A DNA stretch of 64,000 bases from Clostridiales bacterium (GCA_015055615.1 SVHT01000002.1:186001-250000); one strand, 5' to 3'; counted from the first letter of the stretch, positions 52,496-63,274 are shown. The notes: generated by a model not told the origin, from the sequence alone. Program-made: numbers and translations.

Positions 52496-53776
52496 ATGGA
52501 AGAAAACAAAAATTTGCTTTCGGAAGAAGTTCCCGAAAATGAGCTGATGAAAGAAGAGCAGGATTTGATTGCGGAAGAAGTTTCCGATGTTAAGTGCGAG
52601 GAAGAAAACGTAGCGGAAACGGTTGCTGAAACGGAAGTTACAGAAGATAACGCGACGGAGACGGAAGAGGAAGAAGACGTACACGGCGAGAATTTGAGCG
52701 ACCGCGTGCGTACGCTTTCGCCTGGACGACTCGTTGCAAAACGCTTTTTCCGTTCTAAACTGTCGGTGATTGGTTTGGTGACGCTTGTATTGCTGTTCCT
52801 GTTCTCGTTTGTAGGACCGTTGATGCCCGGCGCATCTACGTGGGTAAAGGACGGCGAGCCCGTCGTGGATAGAAACCAAGCGAATATCAAAGAAATCGCG
52901 CACGTAACCGATATTGTATACGAAGTTATTGTCTATGAAAAAGTCTTAGATGAAGACGGCAACGTAGTCAAGGACGAGAACGGCGAAGATAAAGTGGTAG
53001 CCGTTAAAAAGACCATGGTTGCGCAGAGCTGTATGACGCAAAAAGCTCCGGTAAACTGGTATGCGGATATGGATTCTACCCATTTGCTCGGTACGGATAA
53101 GCAGGGGCAAGATATATTCACGAACTTGATGTTGGGCGGACGCGTTTCGCTGACAATCGGGTTTATCGTTATATTCTTAGAGGCTGTCATAGGTGTTATT
53201 CTAGGCGGTATAGCTGGGTATTTCGGCGGTTGGGTGGACAACCTAATTATGCGTATCGTCGATATCCTAAGCTGTATTCCGACAATACCAATCATGTTGA
53301 TTTTGTCGCAGATGTTGGCAGGTTGGGGCATTAAGGATATACGGAGTTTGTATTTCCTAATGGCGATGCTAACCGTGCTAGGCTGGACGGGTATTGCCCG
53401 TATGGTCCGCGGTCAGATTTTGTCCTTGCGTGAACAGGAGTTTATGTTGGCGGCAAAATGTTCGGGGCTTTCGACGCCGCGCAAGATTTTCAAGCATTTG
53501 TTGCCCAACGTTATGCCGCAGTTGATCGTGCAAATGACGATGGGCTTGGGCAGTATCATTTTGACGGAAGCAACGCTCGGTTTCTTGAATATCGGCGTTC
53601 CGATGAACACGCCCACGTGGGGTAAGATGATTAACAGCGCAACGCAGATGAATATTCTGCTCGGGTATCCTAACTTCTGGATTCCGCCCGGAATTTGTAT
53701 TACGTTGGCTATTTTGGCGTTTAACTTTGTTGGCGACGGCTTACGCGACGCGTTTGACCCGAAGATGAAGAGGTGA
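52496..53776 (+). CDS. oppC: Oligopeptide ABC transporter permease (OppC type, extended)
   Basis: 426-residue permease against about 300 for the family. The first 65 residues are a very acidic cytoplasmic extension (Glu/Val/Thr-rich). Then come the usual LVAKRFFRSKLSVIGLVTLV, a loop enlarged by about 50 residues after the first helix (VYEVIVYEKVLDEDGNVV), the conserved GTDKQGQDIFTNLMLGGRVSL, and the EAA loop MLAAKCSGLSTPRKIFKHLLPN. GGAGGGG precedes the ATG. Confidence 0.93.
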   Translation: MEENKNLLSEEVPENELMKEEQDLIAEEVSDVKCEEENVAETVAETEVTEDNATETEEEEDVHGENLSDRVRTLSPGRLVAKRFFRSKLSVIGLVTLVLLFLFSFVGPLMPGASTWVKDGEPVVDRNQANIKEIAHVTDIVYEVIVYEKVLDEDGNVVKDENGEDKVVAVKKTMVAQSCMTQKAPVNWYADMDSTHLLGTDKQGQDIFTNLMLGGRVSLTIGFIVIFLEAVIGVILGGIAGYFGGWVDNLIMRIVDILSCIPTIPIMLILSQMLAGWGIKDIRSLYFLMAMLTVLGWTGIARMVRGQILSLREQEFMLAAKCSGLSTPRKIFKHLLPNVMPQLIVQMTMGLGSIILTEATLGFLNIGVPMNTPTWGKMINSATQMNILLGYPNFWIPPGICITLAILAFNFVGDGLRDAFDPKMKR

Positions 53777-53781
53777 TGAAT

Positions 53782-55077
53782 ATGTCCGAAGAAAAGAAGA
53801 AGACAAAGTCACATTATATCTCGGGGAAAGAATCCCGTAAAATTTCTCGCCAAAACGCAAAAATTACGAAGAAATTTGAAAAACGCAAGAAGAGAAGAAA
53901 CGTAGAATCCGAATACGTTACCGAAATGAAAGATCCGAAAAATATCGTTGAGTTTGAGGATTTACATACCTATTTCTATACGGATGCGGGTGTGGTTAAG
54001 GCGGTAAACGGCGTTACGTTCTCTATCCCCGAAGGCTCGACGGTAGGCGTCGTTGGCGAATCGGGTTGCGGTAAGAGTGTTACCTCGTTGTCCTTGATGC
54101 AGCTTGTGCAAGGTCCCACAGGTCAGATTGTAAACGGTTCAATTCGTTTCCGCGCGAGAAAGGTTCATCGTAATAAGCCCGTTTATGAAACGGAAGAAGT
54201 GAACGGCGAAACGGTACTCGTAAAGGATGAGAAGGGCAGACCGATACAAAAACGTGACGAAATCGGCGGTAAAATGTACGAAACGGAAGAGAAGGTATAC
54301 GACATCGCAAAGATGCCGTTGAAGGCGATGCGCGGTATTCGCGGTAAGGATATCGCCATGATCTTCCAAGAACCGATGACTTCGCTCAACCCCGTGTTTA
54401 CCATTGGCAATCAGTTGGACGAAGTTGCGCTCTTGCATATTGCCGGTATTTCCAAGGCGGGCGCGAAGAAACGCAGTATCGAGATGTTACAGCTCGTTGG
54501 TATTGCTGACCCTAGCGGTGTGTATAAAAAGTACCCCCACGAACTTTCGGGCGGTATGCGTCAGCGTGTCGTTATTGCAATGGCGTTGCTCTGTAATCCC
54601 CGTTTGATTATCGCGGACGAGCCGACGACGGCGCTCGACGTTACGATACAGGCGCAGATTTTGGATTTGCTTCGTGATATCAAGTCGAAAATCAGCGGTT
54701 CGATTATGCTCATCACGCACGACCTGGGCGTGGTTGCCGAAATGGCGGACTACGTTGTGGTTATGTATGCAGGTAAGGTTATCGAAATGGGTACGGCAGA
54801 GGATATTTTCGACAATCCTTTGCACCCGTACACGATTGGTTTGCAGAAGAGTAAACCTACCGTGGACGGCGAAGTGGATTCGCTCTACTGTATTCCCGGG
54901 TTTGTTCCGAACCCCGTCAATATGCCGAACTATTGCTATTTCCGCGATAGATGCGACAGATGTAAGAAAGAGTGCGCGGGCGAATATCCCTGCCTTGTTA
55001 AGGTGTCGGATACGCACAGCGTAGCTTGCTATTTGTATAAAGATAACAACGAAAAGGGGGAAGAAAACAATGCGTGA
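53782..55077 (+). CDS. oppD: Oligopeptide ABC transporter ATPase (OppD type, with insertion)
   Basis: 431-residue ATP-binding subunit. Walker A GESGCGKS, signature ELSGGMRQR and Walker [13 protein letters not shown] are intact, and the C-terminal oligopeptide domain has the four-cysteine type motif [16 protein letters not shown]. Two oddities: a basic N-terminal extension of about 45 residues (Lys/Arg-rich), and about 60 extra residues between Walker A and the Q loop ([19 protein letters not shown]). The start was set at 53782, 6 bases after AGAGGTG; GTG 53773 and ATG 53776 in the same frame are alternatives overlapping oppC. Confidence 0.93.
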   Translation: MSEEKKKTKSHYISGKESRKISRQNAKITKKFEKRKKRRNVESEYVTEMKDPKNIVEFEDLHTYFYTDAGVVKAVNGVTFSIPEGSTVGVVGESGCGKSVTSLSLMQLVQGPTGQIVNGSIRFRARKVHRNKPVYETEEVNGETVLVKDEKGRPIQKRDEIGGKMYETEEKVYDIAKMPLKAMRGIRGKDIAMIFQEPMTSLNPVFTIGNQLDEVALLHIAGISKAGAKKRSIEMLQLVGIADPSGVYKKYPHELSGGMRQRVVIAMALLCNPRLIIADEPTTALDVTIQAQILDLLRDIKSKISGSIMLITHDLGVVAEMADYVVVMYAGKVIEMGTAEDIFDNPLHPYTIGLQKSKPTVDGEVDSLYCIPGFVPNPVNMPNYCYFRDRCDRCKKECAGEYPCLVKVSDTHSVACYLYKDNNEKGEENNA

Positions 55078-56224
55078 AAACGAATTTGATATGCTCCCCG
55101 AAACGGAAAACACCGCACCCGTGTCTGCAACGAACGCAAAAAACGACGTAAAAACGGAAACGGCTGACGACGTGCTGTTGGAAGTCCGCAATTTGAAGAA
55201 GTACTTTGTTGTAGGCAAGAGCTTTTTCGGAAAACCGAATAAGTGGCTGAAAGCGGTAGACGACGTGTCCTTTACCTTGAAAAAGGGTAAGACGCTCGGT
55301 ATCGTTGGCGAATCGGGTTGCGGTAAAACGACTATGGGGCGTACGATTTTACGCCTTTACGACGTGACAGGCGGTGAAATTTGGTTTAAAGGCGAGGAAA
55401 TTTCGCAGGTTCCCGACACGGAATTCGACCAATTCCGTCCCAATATGCAGATGATTTTCCAAGATCCGTACGCGAGTCTTTCCCCCCGTTTGACGGTCGG
55501 CGGTATCATCGGCGAAGCGGCTCTGCAACACAAAATCGTCAATAAGAAGAATTACAAGGAATACGTGTTGAACGTTATGAAAATGTGCGGGTTGCAACCC
55601 CACTATTTCGAACGTTATCCGCACGAATTCTCGGGCGGTCAGCGTCAACGTATCTGTATTGCGCGCGCGCTTGCTTTAAAACCCGAACTCGTTATTTGCG
55701 ACGAGCCTGTATCCGCGCTCGACGTTTCTATCCAAGCGCAAATTATCAACATGCTGAAAGAGTTGCAGGCAGAGCTTGGCTTGACCTACATTTTCATTTC
55801 GCACGACTTGTCGGTTGTAAAGCATATTTCCGACGAAGTTGGCGTAATGTACCTTGGCAGTATGGTGGAATTTGGTACGAAGGAAAAGATTTTCTCGAAT
55901 ACCTTGCACCCGTACACGAAGGCGTTGTTCTCGGCGGTTCCCGTGCCCAATCCGCACGTGAAGATGAACCGAGTGATTTTGAAAGGGGATATTCCGTCCC
56001 CCGTCAATCCGCCGAAGGGTTGTAAATTCCACACGCGTTGCGATCAATGCATGGAAATTTGTAAGACGGTTCCCCCGAAGTACAAGCAGGTAGAAGAAGG
56101 GCATTTCTGCGCTTGCCACCTGTACGATACGGCGGAGGATATTGCGGAATACGAGGCGGCTGCGGCAGAACAAGCGGTGGCGGACGTTGCTGACGTTACG
56201 GTGGACGTCGCTGACGTAGAGTAA
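55070..56224 (+). CDS. oppF: Oligopeptide ABC transporter ATPase (OppF type)
   Basis: 384-residue ATP-binding subunit with Walker A GESGCGKTT, signature EFSGGQRQR, Walker B LVICDEPVSALD and the C-terminal cysteine motif CKFHTRCDQCMEIC. A tail of about 35 residues is Ala/Val/Asp-rich (VADVADVTVDVADVE). An 8-base overlap with oppD and AAAAGGGGG upstream support the start. Completes the five-part importer. Confidence 0.95.
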   Translation: MRENEFDMLPETENTAPVSATNAKNDVKTETADDVLLEVRNLKKYFVVGKSFFGKPNKWLKAVDDVSFTLKKGKTLGIVGESGCGKTTMGRTILRLYDVTGGEIWFKGEEISQVPDTEFDQFRPNMQMIFQDPYASLSPRLTVGGIIGEAALQHKIVNKKNYKEYVLNVMKMCGLQPHYFERYPHEFSGGQRQRICIARALALKPELVICDEPVSALDVSIQAQIINMLKELQAELGLTYIFISHDLSVVKHISDEVGVMYLGSMVEFGTKEKIFSNTLHPYTKALFSAVPVPNPHVKMNRVILKGDIPSPVNPPKGCKFHTRCDQCMEICKTVPPKYKQVEEGHFCACHLYDTAEDIAEYEAAAAEQAVADVADVTVDVADVE

Positions 56225-56238
56225 ATGCAGGAATAAGC

Positions 56239-56514
56239 ATGGCAAAAGCAGACAAAAACGAAAAAAAAGAGAAGAAGAAAAAGAAAAGAGCGGAGATTGA
56301 CATGGAAACCACGGTCGCGGATATGAACGTGGAGGGGTTTAAATGGTACAATCCGCAAAAGAAGAAAAACCCGAACAATACGGTCGGGAAGATCAAGTTT
56401 AGAGAGTATTTGGCGATGGTAATTGGCGCGTTTCGTGCGTTTTGGCCGATACTGTTGATGATTCTTCTCGGTTTTGGCATGATGATAGGCTTTGCTTATC
56501 TGTGGTTGAAATAG
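56239..56514 (+). CDS. Small single-pass membrane protein, hypothetical
   Basis: 91 residues: a Lys/Glu-rich start (KKEKKKKKRAEID), a middle with GFKWYNPQKKKN, and a C-terminal membrane helix PILLMILLGFGMMIGFAYLWL. It follows oppF by 14 bases and precedes the operon terminator, so it is the last gene of the opp operon and may be an accessory part of the transporter. No family recognised. Confidence 0.7.
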   Translation: MAKADKNEKKEKKKKKRAEIDMETTVADMNVEGFKWYNPQKKKNPNNTVGKIKFREYLAMVIGAFRAFWPILLMILLGFGMMIGFAYLWLK

Positions 56515-56546
56515 AGGAAAAAGCACTCCTTTGCGGGGGTGCAACA

Positions 56547-56578
56547 AAAAAGCGTAGGCGACGACGTCTACGCTTTTT
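56547..56578. terminator. Bidirectional terminator of the opp operon
   Basis: 14-position stem (56547-56560 / 56565-56578, one G-U) with ACGA loop and A/T flanks on both strands; also ends the converging lipoprotein gene. Confidence 0.85.
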
Positions 56579-56584
56579 GATATA

Positions 56585-57289
56585 TTAACTCGTGCGTTTG
56601 GCGAGGATTTTGCCCGTTTCGCCGTTGATTAAAAACGCCGTAATATTGCCGTTTCTGTCAATCACGCCTACGTAATAATAGGGCTTTTCTTCAAAAATCA
56701 AGCGCACGTAGATTTCCCCCGCAAAGCCGTATTTGTCCGTCAAACCCGCAAACAACGGTTGTTCCGCAACCAACAAGCCGTTCAAAATTGCGCTGGGCGA
56801 AAGGGTGCTTTCCGTACGGACGCTTGTCGCCGTCAGCTCGCATTCCGTTCCACCGTAATTGATTTTGCAGACGATTTCGCGCAAGGCAGAGGTGTCCAAG
56901 GTACAGTAAAAATAATACTCCGCGCGGACGTTGTCAAAGGACATTTCGCCACCGTATTCCTTACCGCCTACCATAAAGGTAAGAGCGCAAACTTCGTCGC
57001 CCTCGGGGGCGACCAAATACACTTCCGTTCTAGGCGAGCTTTCCTGCGGTACGCCGTCGGCAACGTAGGGGGTTTCCTTGGTCACCGAGTAGATACGGAC
57101 GGAAAGGGTTTCCGTTTCGGCGAGGAAGATATTGCTACGCAGTTCGGATACGTATTGGTCGTAGCGGATATTCTGCTTTTTACAGCCAACGAAAAGGAAC
57201 ACCCCTAAAAGGGCGAGGCTGACAAGAAAAAATCTAAGAAGATTTTTCGGATGTAAAAACGTTTTGTTTGGTTTGAAAAAAGCGTTCAT
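56585..57289 (-). CDS. Lipoprotein, hypothetical
   Basis: 234-residue predicted lipoprotein with hydrophobic helix FFLVSLALLGVFLF and lipobox FVGC (C36). The mature part is beta-rich (YEVYLVAPEGDEVCALTF-like strands) and ends with GVIDRNGNITAFLINGETGKIL, a PepSY-like pattern at most. Function unknown. The start codon has no Shine-Dalgarno sequence; TATAAT (minus strand 57300-57295) ends 5 bases before it, but the -35 position is poor, so the start of transcription is uncertain. Confidence 0.7.
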   Translation of the reverse strand: MNAFFKPNKTFLHPKNLLRFFLVSLALLGVFLFVGCKKQNIRYDQYVSELRSNIFLAETETLSVRIYSVTKETPYVADGVPQESSPRTEVYLVAPEGDEVCALTFMVGGKEYGGEMSFDNVRAEYYFYCTLDTSALREIVCKINYGGTECELTATSVRTESTLSPSAILNGLLVAEQPLFAGLTDKYGFAGEIYVRLIFEEKPYYYVGVIDRNGNITAFLINGETGKILAKRTS

Positions 57290-57345
57290 GGTTCATTATA
57301 TTAAAAAAAGGTGTCAAACATACCGAATTATTTTTGCTCATACAG

Positions 57346-57374
57346 TTGATTTTTTGATTTCAATGTGCTAAAAT
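57346..57374 (+). promoter_or_regulatory. Promoter of the TPR-like gene
   Basis: TTGATT, 17-base spacer, TAAAAT, 29 bases upstream of the ATG. Confidence 0.75.
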
Positions 57375-57402
57375 AATATAAATACAATGGGGGGACGAGT
57401 TT

Positions 57403-59572
<2,170 letters not shown>

Positions 59573-59581
59573 CCTATAAGA

Positions 59582-59617
59582 AAAAGACGCGGATAAGGGA
59601 TTATCTACGCGTCTTTT
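59582..59617 (+). terminator. Terminator between guaB and the GMP synthase gene
   Basis: 10-bp stem AAAAGACGCG / CGCGTCTTTT with a 16-base loop, T-rich tail. Confidence 0.75.
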
Positions 59618-59662
59618 CTTGCATAAAAACGATACATTTTTACCATTTAGGAGGAGAAATAT

Positions 59663-60664
59663 ATGGAAAACAACGTGCGTCCCGCATCTATGGAACGTAT
59701 CACGACCAAGGCTTTGGCGGACAAGTTTATCGCAGAGCAGATAGCTGAAGTAAAGGCGCAGGTCGGCAACAAGAAAGTATTGCTTGCGCTTTCCGGCGGT
59801 GTAGACTCGTCGGTAGTGGCGGCGCTTTTGATTAAGGCAATCGGCAAACAGCTCGTTTGCGTGCACGTAAATCACGGGCTTATGCGTAAAAACGAGTCGG
59901 AAAACGTGGTGGAAGTGTTCCAAAATCAGTTGGATGCAAACCTCGTATACGTTGACGCAACCGACCGTTTCTTGGATTTGTTGGCGGGCGTAAGCGACCC
60001 CGAACAAAAACGTAAAATCATCGGCAAAGAATTTATCAACGTATTCGCTGACGAAGCAAGAAAGTTGGAAGGGGTTGAATTCTTGGCGCAAGGTACGATT
60101 TATCCCGACATTTTGGAAAGTATCAAACAAGCGGAAGGAAAGAAAGCGGTCAAATCTCACCACAACGTTGGCGGTTTGCCCGAAGATTTGCAGTTTGCGT
60201 TGGTTGAGCCCTTGAAATTGCTCTTTAAAGACGAAGTACGCGTGGTTGGCGAAGCCCTTGGACTTCCGCACGCAATGGTTTATCGTCAGCCGTTCCCCGG
60301 TCCCGGGCTTGGCGTAAGATGTCTTGGCGCGATTACGCGCGACCGTTTGACGGCGCTCCGTGAAGCAGACGCAATTTTGCGCGACGAATTCGATAAATGC
60401 GGTTTGGCAGAAAAAGTATGGCAGTATTTCGTTATAATTCCCGACGTGAAGAGTGTAGGCGTGAAGGACGATAGCCGTTACGAGGGTTGGCCCGCAATTA
60501 TCCGTGCGGTAAACACGATGGACGCAATGACGGCGACGATTGAAGAAATTCCTTACGCTGTTTTGCATAAGATTACGCAGCGTATCGTAACCGAAGTGGA
60601 AGGTATCAACCGCGTGTTGTACGACCTTACGCCGAAGCCCACGGGTACGATTGAATGGGAATAA
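59663..60664 (+). CDS. guaA: GMP synthase, ATP pyrophosphatase subunit (no amidotransferase domain)
   Basis: Aminates XMP to GMP. 333 residues: ATP-pyrophosphatase domain with P-loop ALSGGVDSSVVAALL at about residue 45, and the dimerisation domain with YRQPFPGPGLGVRCLG and the end PTGTIEWE. The usual bacterial enzyme has about 510 residues, with a glutamine amidotransferase domain of some 190 residues in front; that domain is absent. The gene has its own AGGAGG site and a terminator upstream, so this is not a broken fusion. It resembles the separate GuaAb subunit of archaea; ammonia must come from a separate GuaAa encoded elsewhere, or be used free. Confidence 0.93.
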   Translation: MENNVRPASMERITTKALADKFIAEQIAEVKAQVGNKKVLLALSGGVDSSVVAALLIKAIGKQLVCVHVNHGLMRKNESENVVEVFQNQLDANLVYVDATDRFLDLLAGVSDPEQKRKIIGKEFINVFADEARKLEGVEFLAQGTIYPDILESIKQAEGKKAVKSHHNVGGLPEDLQFALVEPLKLLFKDEVRVVGEALGLPHAMVYRQPFPGPGLGVRCLGAITRDRLTALREADAILRDEFDKCGLAEKVWQYFVIIPDVKSVGVKDDSRYEGWPAIIRAVNTMDAMTATIEEIPYAVLHKITQRIVTEVEGINRVLYDLTPKPTGTIEWE

Positions 60665-60680
60665 TTTTGTTATCAAAAAT

Positions 60681-60714
60681 GCCCCTACGAGAATAGTTCT
60701 CGCGGGGGCGTTTT
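60681..60714. terminator. Bidirectional terminator between GMP synthase and AraC-type gene
   Basis: GCCCC / GGGGC outer stem and CGAGAA / TTCTCG inner stem with TAG loop, TTTT on the plus strand and ATTTTTG on the minus strand. Confidence 0.8.
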
Positions 60715-60729
60715 GTTATTTGAATACGG

Positions 60730-61530
60730 TTAATTAATTTGTATTTGTTTTTCCTTGGACGGGGGATAACCGAACGTTTTGATGTACTGTTTATAAAAGC
60801 CGACGTACGATTCAAAACCGCATAAAAGATAGACTTCGGTGGGCTTTTTGCCTTGGCGCAACATAGTTTGCGAGTATAACAGCCGTTTTCCGTTTAAGTA
60901 TTTGCGTGGTGTGATTTTTAATTGCGTTTGGAAAAGACGGAAGAAATATTGCTGACTTACGAAAAAGTGGGCGCAAACGTCCTTGATGTCCTTGATTGTG
61001 AATAGATTTTCGTTGATATATTCCAAAACCTGCGCCAAAAAGGGGGAAGTTTTAAAGGAAATATTCGTCGCGCTGTCTGCCGAGAGGGAAAGGTTGTATA
61101 AAAGCTCTTTAATCAACGTGCAGAGAATATCCGTGAATGACGTTTCAGATAAAACGGAGCTGTAATAATCGAGCCGTTTAAAAAGATCGGAGATAATTCC
61201 TTCGGAGGGGCAATTAATAACTTCAAAATTAGCGGGTAACGAATTTAAAATCTCGGCGTCCACGAGCGATGCGTCGAATAGAATATTATAACGTGCGTAT
61301 TCCGAGTTGGATTTCGTTTCAACGTAATGATATTTGAGGGGGCGGGTAAAAACGAGGTCGTATTTTTTCAAGGAGTATTTTCTGTCCTCGATAACGTAGT
61401 TAACGTCGCCCTTTTCAAAGAAAATGATTTCGTACATATTATGCGTATGTTTCATGGATAGGCTTGGGTGATTGCAAGGGTTACTCAAGCGATGGTGATT
61501 GTATACGATTTTTTCCGTTAAGATTTCCAT
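60730..61530 (-). CDS. AraC-family transcriptional regulator
   Basis: 266 residues. The N-terminal part (about 1-150) is an AraC-type cupin for ligand binding (MKHTHNMYEIIFFEKGDVNYVI). The C-terminal part (about 160-262) holds two helix-turn-helix motifs (IKDIKDVCAHFFVSQQYFFRLF, then PTEVYLLCGFESYVGFYKQY) and ends in the usual FGYPPS. It is divergent from the oxidoreductase gene with about 180 bases between, so it probably controls that gene and itself. The ligand is likely a sugar or cyclitol. Confidence 0.9.
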   Translation of the reverse strand: MEILTEKIVYNHHRLSNPCNHPSLSMKHTHNMYEIIFFEKGDVNYVIEDRKYSLKKYDLVFTRPLKYHYVETKSNSEYARYNILFDASLVDAEILNSLPANFEVINCPSEGIISDLFKRLDYYSSVLSETSFTDILCTLIKELLYNLSLSADSATNISFKTSPFLAQVLEYINENLFTIKDIKDVCAHFFVSQQYFFRLFQTQLKITPRKYLNGKRLLYSQTMLRQGKKPTEVYLLCGFESYVGFYKQYIKTFGYPPSKEKQIQIN

Positions 61531-61550
61531 AAATTTGTTCCCTTTTTCCT

Positions 61551-61620
61551 TAGTTTAACATAAATCAACCAATATGTAAACTAAATTAAGAGTATTTGTC
61601 GCGAATTGTTTAGTTTTAGA
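61551..61620. promoter_or_regulatory. Candidate AraC-type operator
   Basis: TTAGTTTA (61551-61558) and its inverted copy TAAACTAA (61578-61585) lie 19 bases apart, and a third related TTAGTTTT is at 61611-61618. They sit between the divergent regulator and oxidoreductase genes, upstream of the latter's promoter. Confidence 0.45.
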
Positions 61621-61644
61621 AATATTATAGGCGAATTATGGTTA

Positions 61645-61673
61645 TTTACATTCAAAAAATGTTGTGTTATACT
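61645..61673 (+). promoter_or_regulatory. Promoter of the Gfo/Idh/MocA gene
   Basis: TTTACA, 17-base spacer, TATACT, 38 bases upstream of the GTG start. Confidence 0.7.
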
Positions 61674-61711
61674 ACAATCAAAGGTTATAAAAGCATTTGG
61701 AGGATACGGTT

Positions 61712-62785
61712 GTGAACAAAAAACTCAATCTTGCAATTATTGGACAAGGCAGAAGCGGTCGTGATATCCACGGCAATTATTACAACTCGGACAACAATAA
61801 ATATTACAACGTGAAATACGTGGTGGACGCAGACGCAAACCGTCGCGCTATGGCGGAAAAGCGTTATCCGGGTTGCAAAACCTTTGCCGACTATCGTGCG
61901 CTGTATGATTGCGACGTGGATGTTGTCGTCAACGCGTCCTATTCGGATTGTCATTATTCCATTACGAAGGACCTTTTAGAGCACGGCAAAAACGTGATGG
62001 TGGAAAAGCCTTTTGCGCGCAATCAATTTGAGTGTGAAACGCTGATAAAAACGGCGGAAGAAAAGGGTGTATTGTTGGTCGTTTTCCAAAACACGCAGAC
62101 GGCGCCCTATTATTTGGATGCCCTCCGCTTGATAAAGGAAGGTAGATTTGGCGACGTAAAACAAATCAGCATCCGTTTCAACGGATTTGCTCGCCGTTGG
62201 GATTGGCAAACCTTGCAAAAGAAAGTTGCTGGTAATGCGTATAATACGGGTCCGCACCCGATTGCTATGGCGTTGGGGTTCCTTGATTTTGATAAGAATA
62301 CGAAGGTGGCGTATTCCAAGTTGGCGACCGCGATTACGAGTGGCGACGCGGAAGACTACGTGAAAATTTTGTTGGAAGCGCCGAACAAGCCCCTCGTGGA
62401 CGTGGAGATTAGCTCGGTTGACGCGTTCAGCGATTATACGTTGAAGATTCAGGGTACGAAGGGTACGTTTAAATGTACGTTGCAAAAATATTGGATGAAA
62501 TATATCGTGGACGGTGAGAATCCCGAACGCCCCGTTATCGAGGAGTTTTTGCGGGACGAAGAGGGGAATCCCCGTTATTGTTCTGAAAAGCTGAACGTGC
62601 ACGAAGAGAGCGGCGAATACGTAGGTACGCCCTTTGACGTTGGGACGGCGACGATTTACGAAAATCTCTATTATGCCTTGACGGAAGGGGCGGAGCTGGT
62701 TGTAAAGCCTTGGCAGTCTGCTATGGTTATCAACGTCATCGAGACGGCGCACGCGCAAAACCCGTTGCCCGTGAAATTTATCTAA
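61712..62785 (+). CDS. Gfo/Idh/MocA-family NAD(P)-dependent oxidoreductase
   Basis: 357 residues. The Rossmann motif is LAIIGQGRSGRDIHG, and the family EKPFARN motif appears in VMVEKPFARNQFE with the catalytic lysine; GPHPIAMALGFLD gives the second histidine. Members oxidise or reduce sugars, inositols or glycosides; the substrate is unknown. The start is GTG at 61712, 8 bases after GGAGG at 61699; a TTG at 61697 in frame overlaps that site. Expression is presumably controlled by the divergent AraC regulator. Confidence 0.9.
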   Translation: MNKKLNLAIIGQGRSGRDIHGNYYNSDNNKYYNVKYVVDADANRRAMAEKRYPGCKTFADYRALYDCDVDVVVNASYSDCHYSITKDLLEHGKNVMVEKPFARNQFECETLIKTAEEKGVLLVVFQNTQTAPYYLDALRLIKEGRFGDVKQISIRFNGFARRWDWQTLQKKVAGNAYNTGPHPIAMALGFLDFDKNTKVAYSKLATAITSGDAEDYVKILLEAPNKPLVDVEISSVDAFSDYTLKIQGTKGTFKCTLQKYWMKYIVDGENPERPVIEEFLRDEEGNPRYCSEKLNVHEESGEYVGTPFDVGTATIYENLYYALTEGAELVVKPWQSAMVINVIETAHAQNPLPVKFI

Positions 62786-62797
62786 AAAACGAAAAAT

Positions 62798-62836
62798 CCC
62801 TTTTGCCGCTTTTTGTTGGCAAAAGGGTATTTTTTT
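62798..62836 (+). terminator. Terminator after the oxidoreductase gene
   Basis: 10-bp perfect stem CCCTTTTGCC / GGCAAAAGGG with a 10-base loop and TATTTTTTT tail. Confidence 0.88.
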
Positions 62837-62920
62837 ATCACGCAAAGTCCTTTTAAAGCATATATTGTAATATAAAGTTTTCTTCGGGAAATTTTAAATA
62901 CACGAGAAGGACAAAAGCAA

Positions 62921-63274
62921 ATGTTTAATTTTTGTAATACGTGTTATCAGCGTATTTGCCGTGATTGTTGTGGCAATATCCGCGTAAACAACGCTTGTAA
63001 CGCTTGCAATCGTTGCAACGTCTATACCACCGCGAATAACAGTGGCAATAACAATACTTGTGGGAATTGGAACGCTTGCAATATCTGCGGTTGTTGCGGG
63101 CTTTGGAATACGTCGAACAACAATGCGAATACGGGCTCTATCTCGAATACGTCGTCGGCAAACGGTTGCGGTTGCAACTATGGGTATAACCAGTCTCAAA
63201 CGACGGGCGTGTCGCAGAACTGTTGGGCGAATAGGTGTAGAACCTCGCGCTGTGGCTACGGCTGGAACGGTTAA
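62921..63274 (+). CDS. Cys/Asn-rich small protein, hypothetical (coat- or surface-like)
   Basis: 117 residues of strikingly biased composition: cysteine about one in seven, asparagine about one in five, much Gly, Ser and Thr, no hydrophobic helix and no signal peptide. Short units recur, such as NACNACNRCN, CGNWNACNICGCCG and NGCGCNYGYN. GAGAAGGA stands 8 to 10 bases before the ATG, and a terminator follows. I recognise no family. The composition recalls spore coat/crust or cysteine-linked surface proteins, or a metal-binding protein. It is bounded by terminators, so it is monocistronic. The similar tail of the small protein at 25251-25472 suggests a related role. Confidence 0.65.
   Translation: MFNFCNTCYQRICRDCCGNIRVNNACNACNRCNVYTTANNSGNNNTCGNWNACNICGCCGLWNTSNNNANTGSISNTSSANGCGCNYGYNQSQTTGVSQNCWANRCRTSRCGYGWNG

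Noticed and set aside
59573-59662. Possible frameshift or lost N-terminal domain in front of the GMP synthase gene
   Set aside because: The 90 bases hold a complete terminator and a strong ribosome site; no remnant of an amidotransferase domain is present.
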